Assembly (NCBI GenBank): GCA_003388555.1 | Contig: QQVD01000007.1 | Location: 46,452 to 110,451 of the forward strand | Length of the DNA stretch: 64,000 nucleotides | Direction of reading: 5' to 3' | Origin: Acidobacteriota bacterium | Lineage (GTDB): Bacteria; Acidobacteriota; Thermoanaerobaculia; Multivoradales; Multivoraceae | Notes under the pieces: model-generated | Databases searched by the model: none | What the model was told of the DNA's origin: nothing | Seen by the model: the letters and a program-made list of their open reading frames with translations, nothing else | Part shown: piece after piece, positions 25,328-35,160 of the stretch | Position numbering within the stretch: position 1 is the stretch's first letter | Layout: the number at the start of each line of letters is the position of its first letter | Program-made: the position numbers and the translations under genes

Positions 25328-26656
25328 ATGAAGGAACTGATCAGCAGCGTGACGACCGACCTGACCGAGTGGGTCGCGGGTCTCGGCGTCGCCACCGAGT
25401 GGACCGACGCGGCCGCGACAGCCCTGCTGTATCTGGGCCTGCTGGCGGTCGCGATGCTCGGTCACTACGTGGCGCGGTTCCTTCTGACGCGCGTCGCTGC
25501 CGCGGCGGCGGATCGCACCCAGACCACCTGGGACGACGCCTTCGTCGACGCCGGCGTGCTGCGTCGGATCGCCCATCTGGTGCCGGCGCTGATCATCCAG
25601 CGCGGCAGCAGGGAGTTGCTCAGCCAGTACGAGGACCTCGTCGGCGGCATCGACGCCCTGATCTCGGCCTATCTCGTGCTCATCGCGGTGCTGGTGGTCG
25701 AGGCGCTGCTCACCGCGGTGCACACGATCTACGACTCGCGCGGCACGACGCATCGGTTCGAGATCAAGACCGTGATCCAGGTCGCGAAGCTGATCTCGTT
25801 CTCGCTCGGCGCGGTGGTGATCGTCGCCCTGCTGATGGGCCGCTCGCCGGTCGTCCTGCTCAGCGGACTCGGCGCCTTCACCGCCATCCTGATGCTGATC
25901 TTCCGCGACGCCATCCTCGGCTTCGTCGCCGGCATCCAGCTCTCGGTCAACAACATGGTGCGCCGTGGCGACTGGATCGAGATGCCGAGCCACGGCGCCG
26001 ACGGCGACGTCATCGACGTCTCGCTGACCACCGTCAAGGTGCAGAACTGGGACAAGACGATCACCACGATCCCGACCTATGCCCTGGTCTCGGAGTCGTT
26101 CAAGAACTGGCGCGGGATGAGCGAGTCGGGTGGCAGGCGGATCAAGCGTGCCCTCTACCTCGACGTGCACAGCATCCGCTTCTGCGATCGCGAGACGATC
26201 GACCGCTACCTGAAGATCGCCCACATCCGCGACTACGTGGTGCGTCTTCACGACGAGGTCACCGAGCACAACCGCGAGCGCGGCTTCGATTCCTCGGACC
26301 TCACCGACCTGATCAACGGACGCCATCTGACCAACGTCGGCACCTTCCGCGCCTACGTCGAGGCCTACCTGCGCGACCATCCGAAGATCCACCAGGAGAT
26401 GACCCTGATGGTGCGCCAGCTCGCGCCCACCGAGCACGGCCTGCCGCTCGAGATCTACGCCTTCTGCAACGACCAGCGCTGGGCCGTCTACGAGGCGGCG
26501 CAGGCCGACATCTTCGACCACCTGCTGGCGGTGGCGCCGCTGTTCGACCTGCGCATCTTCCAGGCACCGAGCGGCGGCGACGTGCGCGGCGTCGGTGAGC
26601 GAATGGCCGCGGCGCGCGATCAGCAGGAGGGAGACGCCTCCGGATCCGACGACTGA
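25328..26656 (+). CDS. MscS-family (YbdG-like) mechanosensitive channel
   Basis: A 442-residue membrane channel. About five hydrophobic segments span residues 25-190, ending with the pore helix 'VVLLSGLGAFTAILMLIFRDAILGFVAGIQLS' in two parts (about 177-208). The beta domain follows ('VRRGDWIEMPSHGADGDVIDVSLTTVKVQNWD'), then 'TTIPTYALVSESFKNW'. The length and the C-terminal domain ('EIYAFCNDQRWAVYEAAQADIFDHLLA') match the YbdG/MscM-like group rather than short MscS. These channels open under membrane tension and protect against hypo-osmotic shock. The ATG is not preceded by a strong ribosome site. The gene is followed by a hairpin, so it is probably monocistronic. Confidence 0.92.
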   Translation: MKELISSVTTDLTEWVAGLGVATEWTDAAATALLYLGLLAVAMLGHYVARFLLTRVAAAAADRTQTTWDDAFVDAGVLRRIAHLVPALIIQRGSRELLSQYEDLVGGIDALISAYLVLIAVLVVEALLTAVHTIYDSRGTTHRFEIKTVIQVAKLISFSLGAVVIVALLMGRSPVVLLSGLGAFTAILMLIFRDAILGFVAGIQLSVNNMVRRGDWIEMPSHGADGDVIDVSLTTVKVQNWDKTITTIPTYALVSESFKNWRGMSESGGRRIKRALYLDVHSIRFCDRETIDRYLKIAHIRDYVVRLHDEVTEHNRERGFDSSDLTDLINGRHLTNVGTFRAYVEAYLRDHPKIHQEMTLMVRQLAPTEHGLPLEIYAFCNDQRWAVYEAAQADIFDHLLAVAPLFDLRIFQAPSGGDVRGVGERMAAARDQQEGDASGSDD

Positions 26657-26684
26657 GCTGCGCCGCGGGCGGCTCGCGCGCAGC
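26657..26684 (+). terminator. Hairpin directly after the channel gene
   Basis: GCTGCGC and GCGCAGC form a 7-bp stem immediately after the stop codon, with a 14-nt loop and no T-run. It may terminate transcription of the channel gene. Confidence 0.4.
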
Positions 26685-26758
26685 GTGCTACCTTCACGCC
26701 CCCGCGCCGGCCCGGCCCACCCCGAGGAGGCGGGAGACCGAACAACGAGGAGCTGCCC

Positions 26759-27034
26759 ATGGCCGATCGCGATGTCGAGAGAGACTGCCCGAGCGAACGC
26801 TTCGTCGAGACCCTGCGCCGCGTCGCCGATGCCCTGGAGAGTGGCGACTCGTTCCGCATCCAGGTCGCCAACCGCCGCTTCACCGTGCCGGCCGACGCCG
26901 AGCTGTCGATCGAGCACGAGGCCGGCGACGGGAATTGCAGCTCCGATGGCGCGGGTGACGCCTGGCTGGCGGCGACGCCGGCTGAGGCCCTGACGGTCGG
27001 CGACGAGGGAATGGCTCGCGGCAGGGTCGCGTAG
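26759..27034 (+). CDS. amphi-Trp domain protein, apparently frameshifted
   Basis: The first 57 residues follow the amphi-Trp domain closely: 'FVETLRRVADALESGDSFRIQVANRRFTVPADAELSIEHEAGD'. The domain normally ends with a strand like E-L-x-L-x-W. In the frame as read, the tail is instead unrelated low-complexity sequence to 27034. In the neighbouring frame, starting at 26929, the DNA reads R-E-L-Q-L-R-W-R-G and then a TGA (26956-26958), exactly the expected end. One missing base near 26925-26932 would restore the standard length of about 66 residues. It is either a true inactivating mutation or a sequencing/assembly error. GAGGAG precedes the ATG. The function of amphi-Trp proteins is unknown. 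Confidence 0.75.
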   Translation: MADRDVERDCPSERFVETLRRVADALESGDSFRIQVANRRFTVPADAELSIEHEAGDGNCSSDGAGDAWLAATPAEALTVGDEGMARGRVA

Positions 27035-27081
27035 GGTTCGAGAGGACCCCACCCACGACCCGCGAGAGGAGCTCCCGGACC

Positions 27082-28866
27082 ATGGCCAGATCAGCGAATC
27101 GGCGCGCCTGCGCCGTCGGCCGACCACTGCTGCTGGCGAGCGTCCTCCTCGCCGGCTCCCCTGCGGGTGCGATGGTGGGCGCGCAGCCCGGCGAGCCGGA
27201 GCCGTCGCCCGCGCCGGCGCAGCGGCGCTCGATCGGCGACCTGCTGACGCCTGGCGACACGGCGACCTGGTGGGTGGAGATCGAGGGCGAGCGCATCGGC
27301 CACAACAGCACGCGCTACGAAGGCCCGGTGGCGCTCTCTGGAGAGCTGACGGGCGCGCATCTGTTCCGCGAGCAGGTCGAGCTGGACGCCGAGGTGCCCG
27401 GCGGCCGCTTGGTGCAGCGCTACACCACCAGACTGTGGACCGACGCCCACGCCAGGCCGCTGCGACTGGAGTTCCGCGCCGCGGTGTCGGACGTGCGTTC
27501 GGCGATCGACGCGGTGGTCGAGGGCTCGACGATGACGGCTCGGATCCGCCAGGGGCCGAGTGAGCGCCGCCAGGAGATCGAGCTCGGGGACGAGGTCATC
27601 CTGCTCGCCAACAACTTCGTCTCGCACCTCGATCTGGCGCTCGCCGTGTCGGCGCCACAGGCCGGTCAGCAGGCGACGATCCCCCTCTTCTCGGTCAACG
27701 TGCTGCGCCCCTTCCCGCTGGTGCTGACGCCGTTGGAGAGCGAGGAGGGAGACCCCGGCGCCAGGTTCCGCGACTCGCTCGGCGAGACCCTGGTGCTCGA
27801 CGCGCGCGGGCGGCTCGAGCGGGTCGAGGTGCCGGCGCAGAAGCTGGTGTTCCGGCGGGCCGCCGCCGACGAGGCGGCGCCGGAGTGGTTCGAGATCGAT
27901 CTCCCCGGCGCCCGCGCTCCCGCCACCGATCTCGAGCGCGAGGACGTCACCATCGAGTACGACGGCGTGTCGATCGCCGGCAGCGTCACCAAACCACCGG
28001 ATGTGGGCGGCCGCCTGCCGGCGGTCTTCTTCATCTCGGGATCGGGCGGACAGGATCGCGAGGGGAACTCCAGCGGCGTCGACGTCGGCACCTGGGAGAT
28101 CCTCGATCGCCTGACCCGCGAGGGCTTCCTGGTGCTGCGGGTCGACGATCGTGGCGTCGGCGAGAGCACCGGTCCCGGGAACGTGACCTTCGACGACCTG
28201 GTCGAGGATGCACGCCAGGCGGTGCAGTACCTGCGCGGCCGCGACGACGTCGACGCTTCGCGCATCGCCCTGCTCGGCCACAGCGAGGGAGGGCAGACCG
28301 CTCCGATCCTCGCCGCCGAGATGGATCTCGGGGCCGTCGTGCTGCTCGCCGCTCCGGGGCGCCCGGTGACCACCCTGTTGCGCGAGCAGCTGCTCAGAGG
28401 CAAGGAACTGATGGGCGCGAGCGATGAGGAGCTGACGGCTCTCGCCGCCCAGATCGACTCCTTCTTCGCCGCCTTGAGCCGCGGCGAAGAGGTCTCCGTC
28501 GACGATCTGCCGCCCGAGCTGGCGGCCTTCGTCGGCGGTCGGGCCTGGCTCGAGAGTCACATGCGCCAGGACCCAGTCGCCAACCTGGCCCGGGTCGAGG
28601 AGCCGGTGCTGATCCTGCAGGGTGGACGCGACGTGCAGGTGCTCGCCGATCGCGACGCCACGGCGCTCGAGGCGGCTCTCGAGGCCGCCGGGCATCCCGA
28701 CTTCGAGCTCGTCGTCCTGCCGCAGCTCGACCACCTGTTCAAACGTACCGAGGGTGGCGACGGCGCCGCCCTCGACTACCTCAAGGACCGCCCGGTGGAC
28801 GAGGAGTTCCTCGATCTGCTGGTCGCCTGGCTGAAGGCGCGGCTGATGCCCGCGGCCGCGCAGTGA
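27082..28866 (+). CDS. Exported alpha/beta hydrolase
   Basis: A 594-residue exported hydrolase. A signal peptide (about 1-34) leads to a substrate- or domain-specific N-terminal region (about 50-270, with a strand-rich core but no family I recognise), then an alpha/beta-hydrolase fold (about 285-590). The triad is visible: S401 in 'GHSEGG', D517 in 'GGRDVQV' and H551 in 'LDHLFK'. The oxyanion region 'FISGSGGQDREGN' is typical of the BAAT/dienelactone-hydrolase-like exported esterases found in Acidobacteriota. It could be an esterase or peptidase; the sequence does not decide. GAGAGGAG precedes the ATG. It lies 55 bp ahead of a second exported hydrolase, so the pair may be one operon. Confidence 0.88.
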   Translation: MARSANRRACAVGRPLLLASVLLAGSPAGAMVGAQPGEPEPSPAPAQRRSIGDLLTPGDTATWWVEIEGERIGHNSTRYEGPVALSGELTGAHLFREQVELDAEVPGGRLVQRYTTRLWTDAHARPLRLEFRAAVSDVRSAIDAVVEGSTMTARIRQGPSERRQEIELGDEVILLANNFVSHLDLALAVSAPQAGQQATIPLFSVNVLRPFPLVLTPLESEEGDPGARFRDSLGETLVLDARGRLERVEVPAQKLVFRRAAADEAAPEWFEIDLPGARAPATDLEREDVTIEYDGVSIAGSVTKPPDVGGRLPAVFFISGSGGQDREGNSSGVDVGTWEILDRLTREGFLVLRVDDRGVGESTGPGNVTFDDLVEDARQAVQYLRGRDDVDASRIALLGHSEGGQTAPILAAEMDLGAVVLLAAPGRPVTTLLREQLLRGKELMGASDEELTALAAQIDSFFAALSRGEEVSVDDLPPELAAFVGGRAWLESHMRQDPVANLARVEEPVLILQGGRDVQVLADRDATALEAALEAAGHPDFELVVLPQLDHLFKRTEGGDGAALDYLKDRPVDEEFLDLLVAWLKARLMPAAAQ

Positions 28867-28921
28867 GGGCGTACCCCCACGATCACCGCTGGCTGTCGGT
28901 GAGTGCGACGAGGCGGCGTCG

Positions 28922-30469
28922 ATGAGAAGCCGACCTCTGCGGTGCGCCTGCCTGTCTGTCGCCCTGCTCGCCGCCGCGAGTCCCGAGCCGTCCCCGGCGG
29001 CTGCACCACCCGAGGTGGCTGCGCCGGAGCCCGCGGCGGGATCGCTCTTCCTGCACCCCGAGCGTTTCGCGCTCGCGGACGGAAGTCTCGGGGCCGCTGA
29101 GCGGGGTCTCTACTTCGCTCCGGTGAACCGCTCGACGCCGGACAGCGGCGTTCTCGCGGTCGAGCTCTACCGCTTCCCCGCGCAGTCCTCCGTTCCGCCA
29201 GGCCGGCCGCCGATCTTCGTGCTCAACGGCGGCCCCGGCTTCGAGGGACTGGCTCCGCGACTCGCCGAGCGGGACTTCTACGAGGAGGAGATCGCGCCGC
29301 GCACCGCGATCGCCGACGTGGTGGTCGTCGGCCAGCGGGGCATCGGGTCGTCGACGCCCGACACGATCTGCGAGCCGGCCGCCTTCCCCTTCGTGCTGGG
29401 CAAGAACTGCCGCGAGTTCTGGGAGGGCACCGGGCTCGACCTGGCTGGTTTCACGGTGCTCGAAGCGGCCGCCGACGTCCGCGACGTGGCTCTTGCCCTC
29501 GGCTACCACCAGGTGGTCCTCACCGGCGGCAGCTTCGGCTCCCACTGGGCGATGGCGGTGATGCGGAAGCACCCCGAGATCGTGGCGCGGGCGGTACTCA
29601 GCGGCATGGAGGGGCCCGACCACACCTACGACAGCCCGGGAGGGGTGCTGGCTGCGCTCGAGAGGATCGCTGCAGCCGCAGAGAGCTCCGAGCGGCTCGC
29701 CGGCCGGATCCCGGAAGGGGGGCTGCTGGCCGGCTTCCGGGCGACGCTCGATCGCCTGCGGCAGGGTCCGGTCAGCGTCGAGATCGAGCATCCGGAGTCC
29801 GGCGAGACGGAGGAGATGCAGTTCTTCCTGCCGCAGGTGCAGGGGCTGATCATGGGATACAGCGGCCGGATCAGCTCGCGCAGCGGCATCGCCTCGTGGC
29901 CGGCCGACCTCATCGCGCTCGCCGAGGGCGACTTCGAGCGCCTGGCGCGAGTGCGTTTGCGGCGCGAGGCAGACGGTGAGGAGGGTGGCGGCGGTCCGCG
30001 TCGCTATCGCACGGCGAGCTACTTCATGCTCGACTGCGGCTCCGGGATCTCGCAGCAGCGGCGTGAGCGGCTCGAGAGCGACCCCGCGATCGAGATCGTC
30101 GGCGACCTCGGCAGCTTCTACGACCAGGCCTGTCGCGCCTGGCCGGCCGATCTCGGCGAGGAGTTCCGCCGGAACTTCGAGACCGACATCCCGACCGTGA
30201 TCGTGCACGGCACGTGGGACACCAGTACCCCGTACGAAAACGCCCTGGAGCTGGCGCCGCACTTCCTGCGCGGCAAGTTGGTGACCGTCGAGGGCGGGTC
30301 CCACGGCGCCCTCGGCGAGGCGTTGAGGCACTCGGAGGATCTCCGCCCCGCGCTCGAGCGCTTCCTCGCGGCCGGCGATCTGGCGGGGATGCCAGAGCGC
30401 GTCGTGCTGCCGGAGGTCGATTGGGAGGAGCCTCCGGCCGCGAGGTCGAGCGCAGCCGCCGATCCCTGA
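28922..30469 (+). CDS. Exported S33-type alpha/beta hydrolase (TAP-like)
   Basis: A 515-residue exported serine hydrolase. After a short leader (about 1-27) the fold starts with 'FVLNGGPGFEG', the oxyanion motif of proline iminopeptidases and tripeptidyl aminopeptidase-like proteins. 'VVVGQRGIGSSTP' follows. The triad is S204 in 'GGSFGSH', D433 in 'HGTWDTSTP' and H461 in 'GGSHGAL'. Members remove N-terminal residues from peptides or hydrolyse esters outside the cell. The ATG at 28922 is the only start that keeps the signal peptide. Its position right after another exported hydrolase suggests joint scavenging of extracellular peptides or esters. Confidence 0.88.
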   Translation: MRSRPLRCACLSVALLAAASPEPSPAAAPPEVAAPEPAAGSLFLHPERFALADGSLGAAERGLYFAPVNRSTPDSGVLAVELYRFPAQSSVPPGRPPIFVLNGGPGFEGLAPRLAERDFYEEEIAPRTAIADVVVVGQRGIGSSTPDTICEPAAFPFVLGKNCREFWEGTGLDLAGFTVLEAAADVRDVALALGYHQVVLTGGSFGSHWAMAVMRKHPEIVARAVLSGMEGPDHTYDSPGGVLAALERIAAAAESSERLAGRIPEGGLLAGFRATLDRLRQGPVSVEIEHPESGETEEMQFFLPQVQGLIMGYSGRISSRSGIASWPADLIALAEGDFERLARVRLRREADGEEGGGGPRRYRTASYFMLDCGSGISQQRRERLESDPAIEIVGDLGSFYDQACRAWPADLGEEFRRNFETDIPTVIVHGTWDTSTPYENALELAPHFLRGKLVTVEGGSHGALGEALRHSEDLRPALERFLAAGDLAGMPERVVLPEVDWEEPPAARSSAAADP

Positions 30470-30595
30470 TCGACCAGAGGGGGCTAGGGCCCGGCGGCCC
30501 CGTCGCTTTGCCTGCAGCGGGTGTCGACGACCAGAGCTGTTCTAGGCTCGGGGAGCTCACAACCCGTCCACCACGCACTGGGAGACCTCCGGCCG

Positions 30596-33424
30596 ATGGC
30601 GAGCGATCGCATCGTCGAGCTGTTCGGTGACGTTCTCGACCGTCCCGAGAGCGAACGCGAGGAGTACCTGAACCAGGCGACGGTGGAGGATCCGAAGTTG
30701 CGTGCCGAAGTGCTCGCGCTGCTCTCGGCGCACAGAGACGCGGCCGGCACCGACGCGGTGCTCGACGGCGCCGGGGTGATCGAGCTCCTGGATCGGGACG
30801 ACGAGCGTCCGCGGCGCGTCGGACCGTACCGGCTGGTCTCGCTGCTCGGGCGTGGCGGCATGGGCACCGTCTACCTCGCCGAGCGCGACGACGGTGAGTT
30901 CGAGCAGCGGGTGGCGCTGAAGCTGGTCAACCACGGCATGGAGTCGCAGGCCGTGCAGCGCTTCGTCAACGAACGCCAGATCCTGGCGCGCCTGCAACAC
31001 CCGCTGATCGCCCGGCTGCACGACGGCGGTCTCAGCGAGGACGGTCGCCCCTACTTCGCGATGGAGCTGGTGGAGGGCCGGCCGCTGACCGAGTACTGCG
31101 ATCGGCACCGCCTGCCCGTGACCCGGAGACTGGAGCTCTTCCAGGACGTCTGCAGGGCGGTGCAGCACGCGCACGCCAACCTGGTGGTGCACCGCGACCT
31201 CAAGCCGTCCAACATCCTGGTCAGCGACGACGGCGCTGTGAAGCTGCTCGACTTCGGCATCGCCAGGCTGCTCGACGAGGCGGGAGCCGGCATCACCCGC
31301 ACCGGGCAGCGTCTGCTCACCCCTCACTACGCAGCGCCGGAGCAGCTCTCCGGAGAGCCGATCACCGTCGCCACCGACGTCTACGGGCTCGGTCTGGTGC
31401 TCTACGAGCTGCTCACCGGGCGACGTCCCTTCGCGGCGGGTACGGGGCCCGAGTCGGTCGCCCTGGCGCGTCTGCGAGGCGATGCTGAGCGGCCCTCGTC
31501 ATCGCTGATCCGGCGCTCTGCGACCGGGTCGACGGGCGGCGACTCCGGCAGCGCGTCCGCCGATCCCGGGCGAGAGGGACGGTCGCAGGTGGACGAGCTC
31601 GAGTCGATCTGCCGGGCTCGCTCGACCTCCCCCGAGCGGCTGCGCCGCCGGCTCGCCGGCGATCTCGACGCGATCTGCCTCAGGGCACTGGAGCGCGAGC
31701 CCGCTCGCCGCTACGGTTCGGTGGCCTCGCTCCTCGCCGACGTGGAGCGCCACCTCTCGGGACTACCGGTCGAGGCGCGCCGCGGCACCGTGCGCTACCG
31801 CGCGATCAAGTTCGTCAAACGCAACCGGATCGGAGTCCTTGCCGCGGCGCTGGTGATGCTCTCGATCCTCGCGGGTCTGGCCGGCACCAGCTGGCAGGCG
31901 CGCAAGGCTCGAATCGAGGCCGAGCGGGCCGTGGCGGTGAAGGAGTTCGTGCTCGATCTCTTCCGGCGTGCGTCGCCCAACGTGGCGCGCGGCGAGGATC
32001 CCACCGCCAGTCAGCTCCTCGCGCAGGGCGGTGAGCGGATCGAGGAGGAGCTCGCCGGACAGCCCGAGCTGCGGGTCGAGATGCTCTCGGTGCTGGGGGA
32101 GGTCAACTTCGAGCTCGGCAACTTCGATGCAGCCCGCGCCCTCTACGAGCGTGCGCTGGCGATCGACGATCGTGTGCTGGGCTGGAAACGAGTCGCGGAG
32201 CTGCATCAGGGGCTCGGGCGCGTCGCCGTGGCTCAGGGCAGGTACGAAGAGGGCGAACGGCTCTTCCGCAGCTCGCTCGACCTGCGCCGAGGCGAGCTGG
32301 GGCCCGACCACGTCGACGTGTCGGTGAGCCTGAACAACCTCGCGGTGTTGGAGATGGAACGCGGGAACTACCAGTCGGCGGCCGAACACCTCCGCCAGGC
32401 GATCGCCATCCGCGAGCGCCAGCTGGGCCGCGATCACGAGAGCCTCTTCGGTCCGCTGCAGAACCTCGCCGGAGTCCGCGCCAACCTCGGTGAGGTCGAG
32501 GAGGCGGTGGCGCTGCAGACCGACCTGCTGGCGCGCCAGCGCACGGTGCTCGGCGACGAACACACCAAGGTGATCACGACGCTCGCCAACCTCGGCCTCG
32601 GCCTGGCCTATCTGGGACGATACGAAGAGGCCGAGCAGCGGCTCGAGGAGTCTCTCGCCCTGCGCCGCAAGCTGCTCGGCCACGACCATCCCGACGTCGT
32701 CAACTCGATGGTGTACCTGGCCCACGTCTACGGCCTCGGCGGTCGCCACGAGGCGACCGTCGCGATGATGCGGGAGGTCCTCGCGATCTGGCGCTCGAGG
32801 TTCCCCGACGACCATCCGCAGCTGCCCGATTTCGAGGTGCGGCTCGGCTCCGCGCTCAACGAGCTCGGCCGCTTCGGCGAGGCGCTCGAGCTCGTCGACG
32901 GGGCGCGTCTGCGTCTGGAGGGGCGGGGCGTCGAGCCGCCCGAGCTCGCCGAGCTCGAGCATCTCGCGGCGGTGGCGAACCTCGGCGCCGGACGCGCCGA
33001 GCTCGCGCTCCAGCAGTTGGAGAACGCCGCCGAGCGTACCCGCCGCCTGTTCCCGGCGGAGGACCCGCAGTTGGCTCTGGTGCTGTACGACAAGGGTCGC
33101 GCCCTGCTCGCCCTCGGTCGCCTCGGCGAGAGCGAGAGTTGCCATCGCCAGGCGCTCGAGCTCGCCTCGCGGGCGAGGACCCCGGCGCCCTCCCTCGTCG
33201 GCTCGGTGCACCTCGAGCTCGGTCGGACTCTGCTGGCTCAGGGACGCACGGCCGAGGCCCGAGTCGAGCTCGAGCGCGGCCATCGCGCCCTGGTCGAAGC
33301 GCTCGGCGAGAGCCATCCGCTCTCGATCGAGGCGGAGGGGGAGCTGCACGGCGCTACCGAGGATGCGGCCGGCGCCGAGCCGACTGCGGAGTCTCGAGTC
33401 GGCTCGGGGCGTCAGCCGCCGTAG
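30596..33424 (+). CDS. Ser/Thr protein kinase with C-terminal TPR repeats
   Basis: A 942-residue Hanks-type kinase anchored in the membrane. Residues 78-390 form the kinase: glycine loop 'LGRGGMGTVYLAE', K109, 'HRDLKPSN' (199-206), DFG 219-221, 'PHYAAPEQ' activation segment. One transmembrane helix follows (about 412-432), then an extracytoplasmic array of about ten TPRs (440-930, 'VSLNNLAVLEMERGNYQSAAEHL'). An N-terminal helical region (1-75) precedes the kinase. A large low-complexity insert (300-340) lies in the C-lobe. This design senses an unknown signal through the TPR part and phosphorylates cytoplasmic targets. The ATG at 30596 is chosen because family homology begins there; the frame is open further upstream. 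Its 3' end overlaps the convergent amidase by 13 bp. Confidence 0.93.
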   Translation: MASDRIVELFGDVLDRPESEREEYLNQATVEDPKLRAEVLALLSAHRDAAGTDAVLDGAGVIELLDRDDERPRRVGPYRLVSLLGRGGMGTVYLAERDDGEFEQRVALKLVNHGMESQAVQRFVNERQILARLQHPLIARLHDGGLSEDGRPYFAMELVEGRPLTEYCDRHRLPVTRRLELFQDVCRAVQHAHANLVVHRDLKPSNILVSDDGAVKLLDFGIARLLDEAGAGITRTGQRLLTPHYAAPEQLSGEPITVATDVYGLGLVLYELLTGRRPFAAGTGPESVALARLRGDAERPSSSLIRRSATGSTGGDSGSASADPGREGRSQVDELESICRARSTSPERLRRRLAGDLDAICLRALEREPARRYGSVASLLADVERHLSGLPVEARRGTVRYRAIKFVKRNRIGVLAAALVMLSILAGLAGTSWQARKARIEAERAVAVKEFVLDLFRRASPNVARGEDPTASQLLAQGGERIEEELAGQPELRVEMLSVLGEVNFELGNFDAARALYERALAIDDRVLGWKRVAELHQGLGRVAVAQGRYEEGERLFRSSLDLRRGELGPDHVDVSVSLNNLAVLEMERGNYQSAAEHLRQAIAIRERQLGRDHESLFGPLQNLAGVRANLGEVEEAVALQTDLLARQRTVLGDEHTKVITTLANLGLGLAYLGRYEEAEQRLEESLALRRKLLGHDHPDVVNSMVYLAHVYGLGGRHEATVAMMREVLAIWRSRFPDDHPQLPDFEVRLGSALNELGRFGEALELVDGARLRLEGRGVEPPELAELEHLAAVANLGAGRAELALQQLENAAERTRRLFPAEDPQLALVLYDKGRALLALGRLGESESCHRQALELASRARTPAPSLVGSVHLELGRTLLAQGRTAEARVELERGHRALVEALGESHPLSIEAEGELHGATEDAAGAEPTAESRVGSGRQPP

Positions 33425-34938
33425 CCGGGAGGCGCCTGGAAGCCGCCGATCTCCTGCGCCATCAGTCTCGCGACCTCGATCGTGGTGCGGTCGCCGTAGG
33501 CCGGCCCGATCGCCTGCACGCCGATCGGCAGTCCGTCCTCCGAGAGGCCGGTCGGGAAGACGGTGGCCGGCAGGTAGGCGACGGTGGCGAGCCCGGCCCA
33601 GAAGACCTGCTCGAAGTAGGGACGCTCGTCGCCGTCGACGCGGAGGGTGCGCTCGAAGCCGCCCTCCTCGTCCTGGGGGAAGGCGGTGGTCGTCGAGATC
33701 GGGCAGAGCACCACGTCCCACTGCTCGAAGAACTGGCGCCACTGCTCACGCAGGAAGCCGCGTCGGCCGTGCAGCCCCATCCAGTCGAAGTACTTCAGCT
33801 CTCCTTCCGGCCCGGCCATCATGCCGTCGAGGAGCGGCAGATAGGTCTGGTGCGACAGGGAGGTCGGGAAGGCGGGCCGCGCCGTGTCGGAGACGGTCGC
33901 GCCAGCGGCGGCGAGTCGCTCGCCGACCTCGCGAATGCGGCCAGCGATCTGCTCGGACACCGGCGCCAGCGGATCGTCCGGCCACAGGGCGACGCGCAGG
34001 TCGGCGAGCGAGGTGGCGCGGGGAGGCGGCAGCTCGAGCTTCCAGCCCGGGGCTTCGAGCACGTCGGGCCCGGCGAGGATCTCCATCGCCAGGGCGAGGT
34101 CCTCGGCGCTACGCGCCAGCGGGCCGACTACCGCGAGGTCGGGATCCTGGGCGCTCTGCGGCACGCCGGGAGGCTGGTGCCCGCGCGTCGGCACGATGCC
34201 GAGGGTCGGCTTGTGGCCGTAGACGCCGCAGAAGTGGGCCGGGTTGCGGATCGAGCCGCCGATGTCCGAGCCACTCTCGAGGGCGGTCATGCCAGTGGCC
34301 AGCGCCACCGCCGAGCCACCGGAGGAGCCGCCGGGAGTGTGGCCTCGCCGCCAGGGATTGTGGGTGGTGCCGTGGATGGCGTTGAAGGTCTGGAAGTCGG
34401 CGAGGTTCAGCGGCACGTTGGTCTTGCCGAGGAAGTGGGCACCGGCGCCCTTGAACCTCTCGACGACGACGGCGTCGCGCTGGGCCCGGTTGTCCTTCGC
34501 CGCCGGATCGCCCCAGGTGGTGGGCAGGCCGGCGATGTCGTAGGACTCCTTGATGGTCATCGGCAGGCCGTGCAGCCGGCCCAGGCTCTCGCCGCGGGCG
34601 CGTGCCGCATCGGCCGCGCGGGCAGCGTCCAGGGCGCGGTCGAAGTCGCGCACCACGATCGCGTTGAGCTCGTCGTCGTGCTCCTCGATGCGGGCGATGA
34701 ACAGGCGGGTCAGCTCCTCCGACCCGATGCGGCCGTCGCGCAGCATCGCGGCCAGCTCGTGGGCGGGGCGCAGGGGCAGCGAGGCGTCGTCTCCGGTCGC
34801 CTGCGCCGGGGCCCGCGCGCCCGCCGCGTTCGGGTTGCCGCTCTGGTGGGTGGAGAGCAGAGCCCTCGGGGTGAGGGCGCCGGTGGCGACGAGGGCTCCG
34901 GTCTGCTGCAGGAAGATTCGTCGGTCGGTGGTGCGCAT
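33412..34938 (-). CDS. Tat-exported amidase (amidase signature family)
   Basis: A 508-residue hydrolase of the amidase signature family. The Ser-cis-Ser-Lys triad can be assigned by spacing: K130 ('MTIKESYDIAG'), S205 in 'GGSSGGSA', S229 in 'SDIGGSIRNPA'. The N-terminus has a Tat signal ('TDRRIFLQQTGALVATGAL'), so the folded enzyme is exported. It splits amides of unknown substrate, perhaps D-aminopeptides, acylated amines or nitrile-derived amides. AGGAGG sits upstream of ATG 34938, a clear start; an open frame further upstream is spurious. The 3' end overlaps the kinase 3' end by 13 bp (33412-33424), convergent. Confidence 0.92.
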   Translation of the reverse strand: MRTTDRRIFLQQTGALVATGALTPRALLSTHQSGNPNAAGARAPAQATGDDASLPLRPAHELAAMLRDGRIGSEELTRLFIARIEEHDDELNAIVVRDFDRALDAARAADAARARGESLGRLHGLPMTIKESYDIAGLPTTWGDPAAKDNRAQRDAVVVERFKGAGAHFLGKTNVPLNLADFQTFNAIHGTTHNPWRRGHTPGGSSGGSAVALATGMTALESGSDIGGSIRNPAHFCGVYGHKPTLGIVPTRGHQPPGVPQSAQDPDLAVVGPLARSAEDLALAMEILAGPDVLEAPGWKLELPPPRATSLADLRVALWPDDPLAPVSEQIAGRIREVGERLAAAGATVSDTARPAFPTSLSHQTYLPLLDGMMAGPEGELKYFDWMGLHGRRGFLREQWRQFFEQWDVVLCPISTTTAFPQDEEGGFERTLRVDGDERPYFEQVFWAGLATVAYLPATVFPTGLSEDGLPIGVQAIGPAYGDRTTIEVARLMAQEIGGFQAPPGYGG

Positions 34939-35160
34939 TGGGATCCTCCTCGCACGCTCTGCGACCGGCACGGCTGCCGATCGGGAGGTTTGGTGTCGGG
35001 GGTCGTTCGATCCTAGCGAGGGGACCGGCTCGAGGACCGCCGCGACGATGCCTGCCGGAGTACCTGGCGCCCGGGATCTACGTCGAGGAGCCCCTGGTTT
35101 CCGGTGCGCCGAACCGCCTCTCCCGTCGCTACCGTCGCCGGGGACCGCAGCTGCCAACGC

